From: Gonapodya prolifera JEL478
Lineage: Eukaryota; Monoblepharomycota; Monoblepharidomycetes; Monoblepharidales; Gonapodyaceae
Assembly: GCA_001574975.1 (NCBI GenBank)
Contig: KQ965803.1
Coordinates: forward strand, 189,831 to 253,830
Reading direction: 5' to 3'
DNA: 64,000 bases
The position numbers were made by a program, and so were the translations under genes. Below the pieces are notes generated by a model. That model saw only the letters and a list, made by a program, of their open reading frames with translations, was not told the origin of the DNA and did no database searches. This document shows positions 1-8,899 of this stretch, piece by piece (position 1 is the first letter of the stretch; each line of letters opens with the position of its first letter).

Positions 1-120
1 TGATGCACCGGGATGCTCCCCCTGCCTCACGGAGTAATGCGCGGGGCAGGGGCACGGGCAGGGCCTCCGAGCGCTGTCATGATTGGACGGACCTGGAGTC
101 ACCTACCAAGACCGAGACCA

Positions 121-150
121 ACGCCTCGGCGCGATAGCGCTGACCGAGGT
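121..150 (-). repeat. boundary motif of the intron-resident repeat
   Basis: On the minus strand this stretch reads like the ends of the roughly 120-bp element found in the introns at 25531-25651 and 44187-44302: a cctcggtcagcgct box followed by atcgcgc and a gaggc box. Loosely related cgaagcgg and cgcggagcgg words follow downstream to about 240, as in the intact copies. Only a degraded or partial copy can be recognised, and the host gene, if any, lies left of the window. Similarity was judged by eye. Confidence 0.45.
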
Positions 151-324
151 TGTCCGCCAGAGGGCAAGCGGATTACCTGCCGCGAAGCGGTTATCGCGCA
201 GTGCGCTAGGCAGATGCACCGCGGAGCGGAACGGATGAATCATCGAATGTTCATCGCTGAAGGGCATGTATTTGTTAGAGCTGGGTTTGATCCGGACAGA
301 CCTTGTACTTCAATGGATTTGAAC

Positions 325-541
325 GCGGAGGCGGCGCATGCGACGCCCACCCACCATTCACCATGACGCAGCGCTGAGTCGACACGGGGCGGGAATGCAC
401 TGGCGGCGACCAAGGACCACTTCGACCGGGTGGACGCGGAGGTGCAAGCGAAGCAAACCCGCCATTCGCCATGACGCAGCGCTGAGTCGGTCTCGGGGTC
501 GGAATGCACTGGTGGGGACCACGGATGCACAGTCGACCGTA
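325..541. repeat. two-copy tandem repeat, 111-bp period
   Basis: Two units follow each other, 325-435 and 436-541. Each starts with gcggagg and shares ccattc-ccatgacgcagcgctgagtc, then cggaatgcactgg. An extra copy of short parts may lie upstream. The period is a multiple of three, and minus-strand translation gives a repeated DSALRHGEW peptide, but no gene could be assigned. The repeat lies just upstream of the pyrimidine-rich stretch that precedes the small-gene exon at 735, where that gene's first exon would be expected. Confidence 0.7.
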
Positions 542-734
542 CAGGTTGTGCGTTTTCGTTCTCGTTCTTACTGTTCCTTTCTTTTCTCTCTTCTCCCTTT
601 CCCTATCTCTACCCCCTTCCGTTGCGTCGTCATTGCCCCCCTTCTCCCTTCCCCTCTCCCCTTTCTCCCTCGTCCCTGCTGCTCCCCTTTCTCTCGTTCA
701 CCACCTACCTACCCCCCGCCACGCCCCTCCCCAG

Positions 735-926
735 CTCTCAACCCAAATCGCCGGTGACCCATCCTACCGCTCCCCGCTCTCCTTCCTTCCGCTCTCCTTC
801 ACACTCACCCCGAATTCCTCGGCGCCCAACGGGTTCGTCCTGGTCCTGACCGACGGCGACGGCAAGCAGGCCACGCTGGAGAAGTCGGGCGTCAAGACGG
901 TCGAGGTCGGGGATGACGATCAGTAG
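735..926 (+). CDS. last exon of a small gene, paralogue of the gene at 3478-4151
   Basis: After a long pyrimidine tract ending in CAG at 732-734, this exon encodes about 63 residues and stops with TAG at 924-926. It contains GDPSYRSPL, then PLSFTLTPN, then an LTDGDG turn and an acidic C-terminus (KTVEVGDDDQ). The gene at 3478-4151 has the same order (GDPSYRSTL, PLSFSLSPN, LIDG, KTVVVEEGEY), so the two are paralogues. The family is not recognised. The matching first exon with its signal-like hydrophobic stretch was not found upstream, where a tandem repeat sits. This copy may be truncated at its 5' end, or its first exon may be too diverged to see. Confidence 0.55.
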   Translation, partial: LSTQIAGDPSYRSPLSFLPLSFTLTPNSSAPNGFVLVLTDGDGKQATLEKSGVKTVEVGDDDQ

Positions 927-1270
927 GCGGTGGTGACGGTGGGGCTGGGGGGGGGGAATTCGACGAGGGGTGGGGCTCGTTGGCGGCAGTCGGATGGCGA
1001 AGGAGGAAAAGACAGACGTGTGGGAAGGCGTGGTTGGAATCTTTTTTTTTTTTTTGGACATGGTAGTGCATTCAGCGAGAATAAAAACATTCCGTAGTTT
1101 CATCCAAACTGGGATGTCCCGTCGGGTGAGGGTTTTACTGACTGGGCTACAAGCCCACAATTGATGATATCCTGTTCCAAACGAAGCCGACGCGGCATCT
1201 TCACTCTCACATTCTCTGTGAGAGAATTGCAACAGACACTACCGTACTCTCAATACAAGCGAACTAGTTA
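927..1270. other. intergenic, no gene seen
   Basis: This is 3' flanking DNA of two convergent genes. It holds a G run near 950 and a T run near 1043. Nothing else was recognised. Confidence 0.5.
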
Positions 1271-3134
1271 TCACCACCACCAAAACGATATCACAATTGG
1301 GATGGCCCATTGTCCACCGACGGTACCAGTGACTTGCACTTTCTGCTGCAAGGCGTCCAGTCTTTCCTCCAGCTTTGTCTGGTACGGGCGAACGGGGAAA
1401 TGTGAGGGAGGTTGTTTGTGCATGACGTTCCAAGACAGTACCTCTTCCGACATGTACTCGCTCTTCAATTCATCCAGGCGTTTCTCAAGCTCTGCCACTG
1501 CTGTCTTTCGCCGCTCCTCTGCGGCGTCACTTATGATCTATTGACGCAACAGTTACCTCGTGGCTTTCCTGACGAGGCGCCTCACTTCATCCACTCACCT
1601 TTTCCGCCCGGAACCTCTCCGCCTCCTCCACGCGTCTTGTAAGGTCGCTTTGCATCTGCGCCACGCGCGCGGTCAAGTCCTGTTGTTGCTCGTGCTCGCG
1701 AATGTGAAGCTTCGCGAATTGGGCTCCGAGGAGCGCCTTGTCGGCCTGGACTTTTGCGAGTTGCACTTCAAGTCCGGATATTTTCAAGGGCGCTTCGGCT
1801 TTCAATGTGGCGAGTTCCTATTGTATTCGTTGTGATTTGTGATTGTGATGTGTCATAGAACAACCACAGACTGCCGAATGGCAGAATGAGAACCCACTTG
1901 CTCGATCTTAACGCTTTGTCTGTTTGATATATATGGAAACTGAAACAATTCTTTGTAGCCTTGACAGTAGATCTCAAATTGTTTGATTGTTGAGCGAGTC
2001 ATGGTGTCCCATCGTTCTGATGTCGTGCAGGTTAGCGGATGCCGATACCTAAGATTTAATTCCGTTCCAGTCCATGACAAGGATGAAGAAGATATTGAAA
2101 TCTGAAGCTCAAACGAACAAGACTTACGTTGATCAATTTAGGAACCCTTGCGTTCGTTATGTGGTGTTGAATTGCACTCCGAACAGCGTCAAATAAATCC
2201 CACTGCAGTCTTATGTCACTGCAAATTGTTATCCACTTCTCGGCAAACTTTTGTGCCTCTCCTGCACCGTCCACGGGAGCTGGCTGGTTGACCGGCGTAG
2301 GAACCATTGTTGTCCACCTGAGAAGTGTGCCTTCTCAACTCAGGGTATTGGTCTAACGTTGACTCAAATGGTTTTATCTCCCTTTCAAGTGAGGTGTAGA
2401 GATCTTTCTTGAGCTTATCTAAAAGAGTTCTGTGCTGAAAACGAAGTCAAGAAAAATATTGTTTTTAGTCATTGTAAAAACAAGCACGTGACAGTACCAT
2501 GTCCACACGAAGGCCAGACAGCATGTCCCCCTGAAGGCCAGGTCGGCTCCAGTGACCGTACAAGGTTCCTCTGTATTTCTCAGCCAGCAAATCCCTCAGC
2601 GCTGTTAGAGTCTCATCCTATGCCCCCAAAAATGCGTTTGACAGCTACGACATGTTTGCACAGAGTGTCTCACCTGTTCTCTCAGAAGCACAGGTGTAGG
2701 TGTCCTCAAAGAATCACCAAGACCACCTTGTCGCTCTGATTCATACCACGTGGAGTATTAATCACATATCTTACATTCTGATATATGACTGTACCGCCTT
2801 CACTGTTACTTCGAAATGATTGTGCAGGCTTATTCAAAGCCAAAGCAAGGAGACTGGAATATTTGAGAGTTTCCCAACAATAACTTTCCGTCCACGGAGC
2901 GCCCCCATAATTGCCATGGTAGCTCCATTCAACTCTGGTGTTTGAAGGTTCAGCGTCTGTCATGGCGTCCAGGAGCATCTTCAAAAGATCTGCATCGCCT
3001 CTAATAATTACGAGCTCCAAGGGAAACTCTCCATCCGCAATGAGATCGCGATTATTATTTTGGAGCGAAGCTATGTGGTCCTGCGGATATCATTTGGGGA
3101 GGAAGTGTTGTAATACTCGTTGTAATATACTCAT
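1271..3134 (-). CDS. multi-exon protein with C-terminal coiled coil, unknown family
   Basis: Exons on the minus strand join into one frame. A likely start ATG is at 3132-3134 (MSILQR), followed by an acidic globular part (DLIADGEFPLELVIIRGD), a helical middle (LLDKLKKDLYTSLEREI, then AQKFAEKWITICSD) and a long coiled coil at the C-terminus (EVQLAKVQADKALLGAQF, RRVEEAERFRAEK, ELEKRLDELKSEY, KLEERLDALQQKV). The stop is at 1271-1273. Later introns near 1560 and 1390 are ordinary, but several upstream joins need introns of only about 26, 34 and 36 nt, which is odd for a fungus. The family was not recognised. The coiled coil suggests a structural or scaffolding role, which is inference. Individual exon borders in the middle are uncertain. 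Confidence 0.6.
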
Positions 3135-3477
3135 TGTATCTTTGCAATGCTTGAGAGGCAGCCAGGGAAGACCGGAGGCACATGGAGCAGTTGCTCGCAA
3201 AGAAAACAGTCGCTGTCACCCTCATGCAAATGTGCCAAGAAAAACACGCGGGTTGTTTTCTGGGATCATTGTGCTCCCAGCAATTACTGAGTGGGGTACG
3301 ATTGGGTTGGGAAAGCCTCCCACCCTATTCAAAAATTAAGTAGTCCGCGGAGCCCTTCATGGGGCCATCGTCGTCGTGCCCACGTTGCGTTTCACGTGAT
3401 GGTCTCGGGATGAGGAACGAGGAGGCGGCCACAGCGTGGGAGGCAATCGCAACCACAACGAAGGCCAAAATCACAGC

Positions 3478-4151
3478 ATGACGCGATTTCGATCGTGCTC
3501 CTGCTCTCCGCCCTCGTGACGTCGGCCATCGTCGCCGCCCTCGCGTTTGATCCCCTCTCTTACCCCATCCCGCTGTTGGGCACATGGTCGTTGACAAACC
3601 CCACGCCCACTGCCAAGTCCGCACCACCGCACATCGCATCCTGCGCGCCGGAAACGCTCTCTGCCGAGAACGAGCTCTTTGTGACGCTCAGAGGTCTGAT
3701 CATGAACGATGCCGTCAACGGTGTCACCTCAAATGTTATGGTGTGCAGGTGCGACAAGGGGGATGGGGGCGATTGTGGGTGCGCGCGGTCTCACTGGGCT
3801 GTTTGCAGCCTGAAAATTTTGACGGCGATGAGGAAAAAGGGTGGAGCGGGGAGGTGGTGGTCGTGGGGGAGTTGATGAGTTTGCGTTGTCCAGACCAGGA
3901 CCAAGCACATACGGCTCCACGCCGCTCATCTTTTCCCTCTCCAACTCTCCAGGCTTGTTCCAAGATGGCCGGCGATCCATCCTACCGCTCGACGCTCACC
4001 ACCTTCCCTCTATCGTTCTCGCTCTCCCCCAACCCGCACGTCGTGGGCGGGTACTCGTCGCTGACGCTGATAGATGGTGAGGGAAACGAGGGGAGGCTCA
4101 CGAGGGGGTCAAAAGGGGAAGACGGTGGTTGTTGAGGAAGGAGAGTATTAA
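3478..4151 (+). CDS. small secreted or membrane-type protein, paralogue of 735-926
   Basis: Exon 1 carries a strongly hydrophobic signal-like segment (VLLLSALVTSAIVAALAF), then FDPLSYPIPLLGTWSLTN. It joins through an intron from about 3740 to 3951 to an exon with GDPSYRSTL and PLSFSLSPN. A 39-nt intron after LIDG leads to KTVVVEEGEY and TAA at 4149-4151. No ATG lies in frame just before the hydrophobic segment. The ATG at 3478 is in another frame, so the true start is probably in an upstream exon and the left end given is approximate. The family is unknown. The paralogue at 735-926 confirms that the C-terminal exons are coding. Secretion is inferred from the hydrophobic stretch. Confidence 0.5.
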
Positions 4152-4307
4152 GAGATGGTGGTTGGAGTGTGTGAATGGCTTGAGCGAGTGCTTTTTTATT
4201 TCAAGAATTGGTTTGCAAGTGGTTTCAAAATCAAGAACTGCGTCGCGACGCTGAGAATACGTGATTATGCAATGAATCCAAATCTCCTCCCCTGAGCGAC
4301 AATAGAT

Positions 4308-5106
4308 CTACTCCACGTTAATCTTCACACCATTCCCAGTCTCGCTCACATCCTACCAACGTAACCAAAGCAGTGTCAGTACTCCATCTCCCACCCACAC
4401 ACCAACGTGCAAGCATACGTACCTTTGGCACCGTAACCAGCAACACACCGTCCTGGACTTTGGCCTTGATGTCCTCGGCGCGCACGCGGACCGGGAACTG
4501 GAACACGCGCTGGAAGGTGCCCACCGTGCGTTCACTGGATACGACGGTAGGGGAGGTGGTTGTGCCGTTGGTGGTCGTCCCGTTTGTGCTGGTTGTGGAA
4601 CTTTCGGAGGTCGATTGGACGGCGGCGACCGCGGGGGGTGAGGACTTTTCGATCTTGCCTCCTGGAAAAAGCAGCAAGGTCGTCAGATGACGCGGCCCCA
4701 GCTCGCGCGATCAAGAGCAGAGTGATGACTCACGGATTGCGATCGTGTTGTCGCCCAGCAACTCCACTTCGATGTTCTTCTTCTCCACTCCAGGCATCTC
4801 AGCCTCGATACGGTACTCCTTTTCCGTCTCTGTTCATCAACGAAGGGCCAAATCAGTATCCTCTATATACTTCATCGCCCCCCACACACTCCCTCACACA
4901 CCTGTAACGTCCGCCAACGGAGTCCGCTCCCACACCGACCTCGCTAGTGTCCCTGTCTCTCCAGGGTGCTGGTGCTGCGGAGTTCCAAGCAGGGCGCCGA
5001 AGAAGGGGTCTCGCTCCAAGAAGGGTGTCGTCAACGTCCGAGAGAACAAGGGGTCGGAGAGGAATGCGCGGCGGAGTTCGGGGAATGCGCGGTGGATGAG
5101 TGACAT
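4308..5106 (-). CDS. small heat-shock protein (Hsp20, alpha-crystallin domain)
   Basis: Four exons were placed: 5106-4902, 4829-4734, 4661-4423 and 4352-4308. The product starts MSLIHRAFPEL. The alpha-crystallin domain begins TEKEYRIEAEMPGVEKKNI and runs through VELLGDNTIAI. A Ser/Thr/Asn-rich insert (repeated TTTNG) follows, then the second half (FQFPVRVRAEDIKAKVQDG-VLLVTVPK). The C-terminus is KINVE, not the usual IXI tail seen in many family members. sHSPs form cytosolic oligomers that hold unfolding proteins without ATP. The family assignment is firm. The low-complexity insert between the halves of the domain is typical of fungal Hsp20s. Upstream there is a TATA-like box and a heat-shock element, so heat induction by Hsf1 is expected. 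Confidence 0.93.
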
Positions 5107-5159
5107 GTGTGACTTATGTTGAGTTGGAAATGTGGGAGGTGGGCTGTAGGGTCGGGGTG

Positions 5160-5188
5160 TATTTATAGGGCGGAAGAAGGTTCTGGAA
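5160..5188 (-). promoter_or_regulatory. heat-shock element plus TATA box of the Hsp20 gene
   Basis: At 5176-5188 the sequence is GAAggTTCtgGAA, three alternating nGAAn units in perfect phase. A further GAA lies directly next to it at 5173-5175. About ten bases nearer the gene, the minus strand reads CTATAAATAC (5160-5169), a TATA-like box some 55 bases upstream of the start codon. This is the standard Hsf1 binding layout. Confidence 0.85.
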
Positions 5189-5301
5189 CCCTGTGGAAAT
5201 GCTATGACGTGGCACAACGGCATGCTTCCACATCGGTTTGTCCCTTTTTGCCCTTTTTTTCTTGACCATATGATGCAGTACTATTATTTTGAAAGACCCA
5301 G

Positions 5302-5330
5302 ATCACATGAATTAGAGCTATTCATGTGAT
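5302..5330. promoter_or_regulatory. perfect 11-bp inverted repeat in the Hsp20/SDR divergent promoter
   Basis: The arms atcacatgaat and attcatgtgat flank a 7-base loop, and tgacgtc follows immediately. It lies about 195 bases upstream of the Hsp20 start and 550 bases upstream of the SDR start. It could be an operator for a dimeric (for example bHLH or bZIP) factor, or a cruciform. Only the symmetry is seen; the role is inference. Confidence 0.45.
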
Positions 5331-5882
5331 GACGTCCCAAAAGTGGGTCGTGTGGGTGAATGGAGCAGACACCATTCAGCAACATGAGACAACGAACAAC
5401 AGCAAACCTGTCGATACATAGTGTCTACAGGAAGAAAGGCCGAGATTCGGACGGTTTGCTTCCCGGTTGTCAATATATGTGGTCTCATTGACAGCCGGGA
5501 AGGATGGATCGCATTCAGCACCTCTCTATCGGGAAGGAGTCCTTACGACTATAAGCGTGAAGTGTGACTGAACAAGCAACCAATGTGTTGTGCCCACTCT
5601 TCGGGAATTTATGTGACGACATGGCGATTAACACCGGGAACTCTTGACGGCGAATTACCACGTTGTTCATAAAGACATCTACTCCATCGCATATCGCAAG
5701 TCGCTTAGCAACATGAAAAGAGAAAATGCGCGATGGCGTGCGGGGGGAAGAATTGAGCACCCGGCTGAAGGTTCAAATCAAAATGCTTCCGGGACCCGTC
5801 TTCCATTCCACCCCCGTCGCCACCCGCCCGGTCTCGCTTCATAGAACTCCATCTCTGCGATCCATCTCGATACTTTGCAAAA

Positions 5883-7680
5883 ATGTCGCTCATTCCTCTC
5901 CGGGCTTCTGAGATCCCCGATCTCATCGCATGGTGAGCCTGCCACGGGCTTTTCTGCCTTTCTCCCCCTCAGAAGCGATGCAGAGTGACACATCGCCCTC
6001 TCCGTTACCAAATCGTCTCGGGAAACACTGACTGCAGGGCAAAGTTCATGTTCTGGGTTCCTTACTATTCGCTGCTCAACATGTACTACAAGTGGCGGAC
6101 GATGCCCAAAGTCTGGACCGCAAAAGGCAAGGTTGGTGATTTCTGAAGGATTGCGCTGTGATTCATCGAGGATTCACGGCATCTTCGACCTCGCGACTCA
6201 GGTTTGCGTCATTACCGGTTGCAGTGCTGGTCTGGGGTTAGTAACTCGTAAACATCTCTGAAATATTGTCCATCGATCTAAAAAACTGTTGCGAATCTCC
6301 ATAGAGAAGGTCTCGCGAAGCTCTGGGCGAAGCAAGGCGCCCACCTTGTGATTTGCGCTCGACGTGTGGAGCCCCTCACCTTGGTGGCGAAGGAGTGCGA
6401 ATCGCTGGGCGCCGCTTCCGTGACGACGGTACAGGTGGATGTCAGTGTGGAAGCGGACTGTGAAAAGCTCGCCAAGGTTGCCGGAGAAAAGGTTCGTCGG
6501 CAACCCCTGTTTCAACAATCGGGGATTTTCCGACGGTTTCTTTTGTCGAAAGTTTGGAAGGATTGACTGTCTCGTGCTCAACGCGTGAGTTTACGTGTTT
6601 GTTGGGTCACTTCATGACGACTCACAACAGAGTAACTCCCCTGTAGCGGTATCTCACTCGGCGACATCTTCGAGAAGCTGCCGCTCAGCGCAGTCCATGC
6701 CGTAAACCAAGTCAACGTAAGATATTCTCCTGCTGAACTGTTCAAAACGGTTTAACCAACTTCTCGGTAATTTCTGATGGCTTACAATCACAATTAGTAC
6801 ATTGGGTAAGTCACAATAAAACCGTCTCCGCCTCACAAAAGCGCTCGACTAACTGGCGTACTTTTGCAGAGCTGGTGAGATCTCGCACCTGGTTTGTTTG
6901 TCCCGCGGCCAACTTTGAACTCACCCAACCTACTTCCAAACGAAAGTCGACTGCACGTACTACGCCCTCCCCTACCTCAAGAAATCGACACAACCCAAGA
7001 TCGTACCGATTTCGTCCTTGGGCGGTCTTGCGGGATCCCCGACCCGAACTGGGTACTCTGCGACAAAGTTTGCGCTCAAGGTGGGTTTCAAACTGTCCTC
7101 AAGAAAAGCGAATACTTTTTTCACAAGAACAAAACAACAACAAAAGGGATTCTTTGATGCTCTGCGAAACGAGTACCCGGGCTTCCTCGAGGTCACTCTG
7201 ATCTATCCTGGACCAGTGCAAACAGGTATGCGAGTGTCCAAAGACTCCACGAAATCTGGAATCCCAATCCAATTGACTCGCCCACTCTCGTAGATCTCAA
7301 CCGAACCCGTGTTGGCTCGATGGACCTCAGCTGGAAGGGTGCCATGAGTGTTGACGAGGCGGTTCGCTTGATCAACAGAGCTGTGGGGGACGGGAAACTC
7401 GAAGAGGTGAGCCAAGTGTCCTGTCGGTGGTTCCTCTTTCCGAATCCCCAACTCACTACATGTCTCGCTTTTCGCTACAGGTCTTCACTGATGCGGGCAA
7501 GAGGACGTTCTGGCTGCGCGATTGGTTCCCGTACGTCCGGAACCAACTGATAGTTGAGAAGTTCAATGTATGTCTTCTCGACAAGATTCCATTCTCGTTA
7601 CGCTGACCACGCAATTTGTCCCAATGCAGCGGCTTATGGTTGTCAAGGGTGCTGACGGAACGGAAAGCAACAAACAGTGA
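5883..7680 (+). CDS. short-chain dehydrogenase/reductase (classical SDR, membrane-associated type)
   Basis: At least nine short exons give a protein of about 315 residues. An N-terminal hydrophobic/aromatic stretch (FMFWVPYYSLLNMYYKW) is followed by the NAD(P)-binding motif TGCSAGLG, the CARR turn, a VDVS acidic motif, the LNAG motif, the catalytic Ser in VPISSLGG and the catalytic YSATKFAL (Tyr-x-x-x-Lys). YPGPVQT follows, and the stop is at 7678-7680. The overall pattern resembles DHRS7/11-beta-HSD-like and 3-ketosphinganine-reductase-like SDRs, which reduce or oxidise lipid carbonyls at the ER. The exact substrate cannot be read from sequence. All catalytic residues are present, and every intron joins the frame cleanly. 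Confidence 0.9.
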
Positions 7681-8252
7681 TAAGGGGTGTTATGGAAACA
7701 GGAATGGATAATTCGGAAAAGTTCACATATCTGTGTAGGAAATTATAATGCAACAAGACCTGCCGTCTACATATCTCCCTAAAGCAAATTCATTAATCGT
7801 GAGGGGGGGGGGGGGCGGTGCAGTGAGGGATGGAGGCCCTTAGCAACCGACGCAAAAGCATCCACTCTTTCTCCACTCTCCGTAACTTCACCATCAGTAG
7901 CTGGTCTTTACGACATGGATCCTCGTCCTCTTCCTCCTGGTCAGTGTGGAACGGATCATGGCTTTGAGAAGGGGTTATGACTGAATCGGCTAATCGTTCC
8001 ACCTTGTACTCAACCACTACTGCACTGGGAACTTCGGAACAAAGGCTGGATCAGTCAGTACGATGCAAACTCTGCAAGGTGAGGGAGAAAGAGCCGTTCG
8101 CATTAGGTTGTGCTTCACTCCACGTCTCTGATCGTTCTGAAAACGATCACGCAACAGATACTACTTCGGTAACGCTGTTTTGCGCATGATTCGACGTTTG
8201 ACCAATTAAAAATACGAGCGCATTCAGTGAACACGGCCACCGGCCAATCCAC
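7681..8252. other. intergenic, no gene seen
   Basis: This is the 3' flank of the SDR gene and the promoter side of the next gene. It contains a G run of about 14 bases near 7803. No coding signal was recognised. Confidence 0.5.
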
Positions 8253-8803
8253 ATGGGTGCGTTCCTTCAGTGCTGCACTGTTCTGAGCACCCAACTGATT
8301 TTCAGTTCAGACCGATCCTAGAGGTCCACCTCTACCGCCGCCGCCACCTCCGGGATATGGATACCCAGCCTACCAACAGCCTGCTGTTGTTGTTCAAGCT
8401 CCACCTCAACCTCAAGTTGTTTATCAATCGGCGCCTCCAGTTGTCGTCCAGCAACCTCCGGTTGTCGTTCACCAAGGTTACGGCTATCACCATGGTGGAT
8501 ACGGGGGCTACGGGTATGGTGCAGGTAATGGTCTCCAAATCTATGGTTCTACATGTTGAGAAACTGAAAATGTAATACCGTTTGATAGGCGCAGGTCTAG
8601 CTGGAGGTCTTCTTGGTGCCTATGCTCTCGGGAAAATTCTGGTGAGTTCTGTTGGATCCATCTGTATGGCGACACCTTTAACTTTATTGGCGTACTTCAA
8701 TAGGACGGGTAAGCCGATTCTCTTGTGTTTGATTACAGCCAATCTTCTCATTTCTTCGACATGTGCCAGGCCCAAGTTCGGATATGGGTGGGGTTGGAAA
8801 TGA
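8253..8803 (+). CDS. small Pro/Gly/Tyr-rich protein with a hydrophobic glycine zipper
   Basis: ATG at 8253-8255 plus one base is spliced (GTGCGT donor) to an exon at 8306. That exon encodes a TDPRGPPLPPPPPPGYGYP head, a Gln/Val/Pro-rich middle and a His/Gly/Tyr-rich run (GYHHGGYGGYGYG). The next exon (8589-8641) gives AGLAGGLLGAYALGKIL, a Gly-rich hydrophobic helix. The natural end is PKFGYGWGWK with TGA at 8801-8803. Reaching it in frame needs either retention of 8642-8769 or a 5-nt micro-exon (GACGG) between two introns. The composition resembles fungal glycine/tyrosine-rich membrane-associated or cell-surface proteins (XYPPX-like). Function unknown. Confidence 0.6.
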
Positions 8804-8899
8804 GGTCGGATGGAAATGATTGTTTGAATCGAGGACGATTCAGAATTACTTCGATGGTCTAAACAATTGTAAACATGTTGCAACAGTCGTTTTGGCGAA

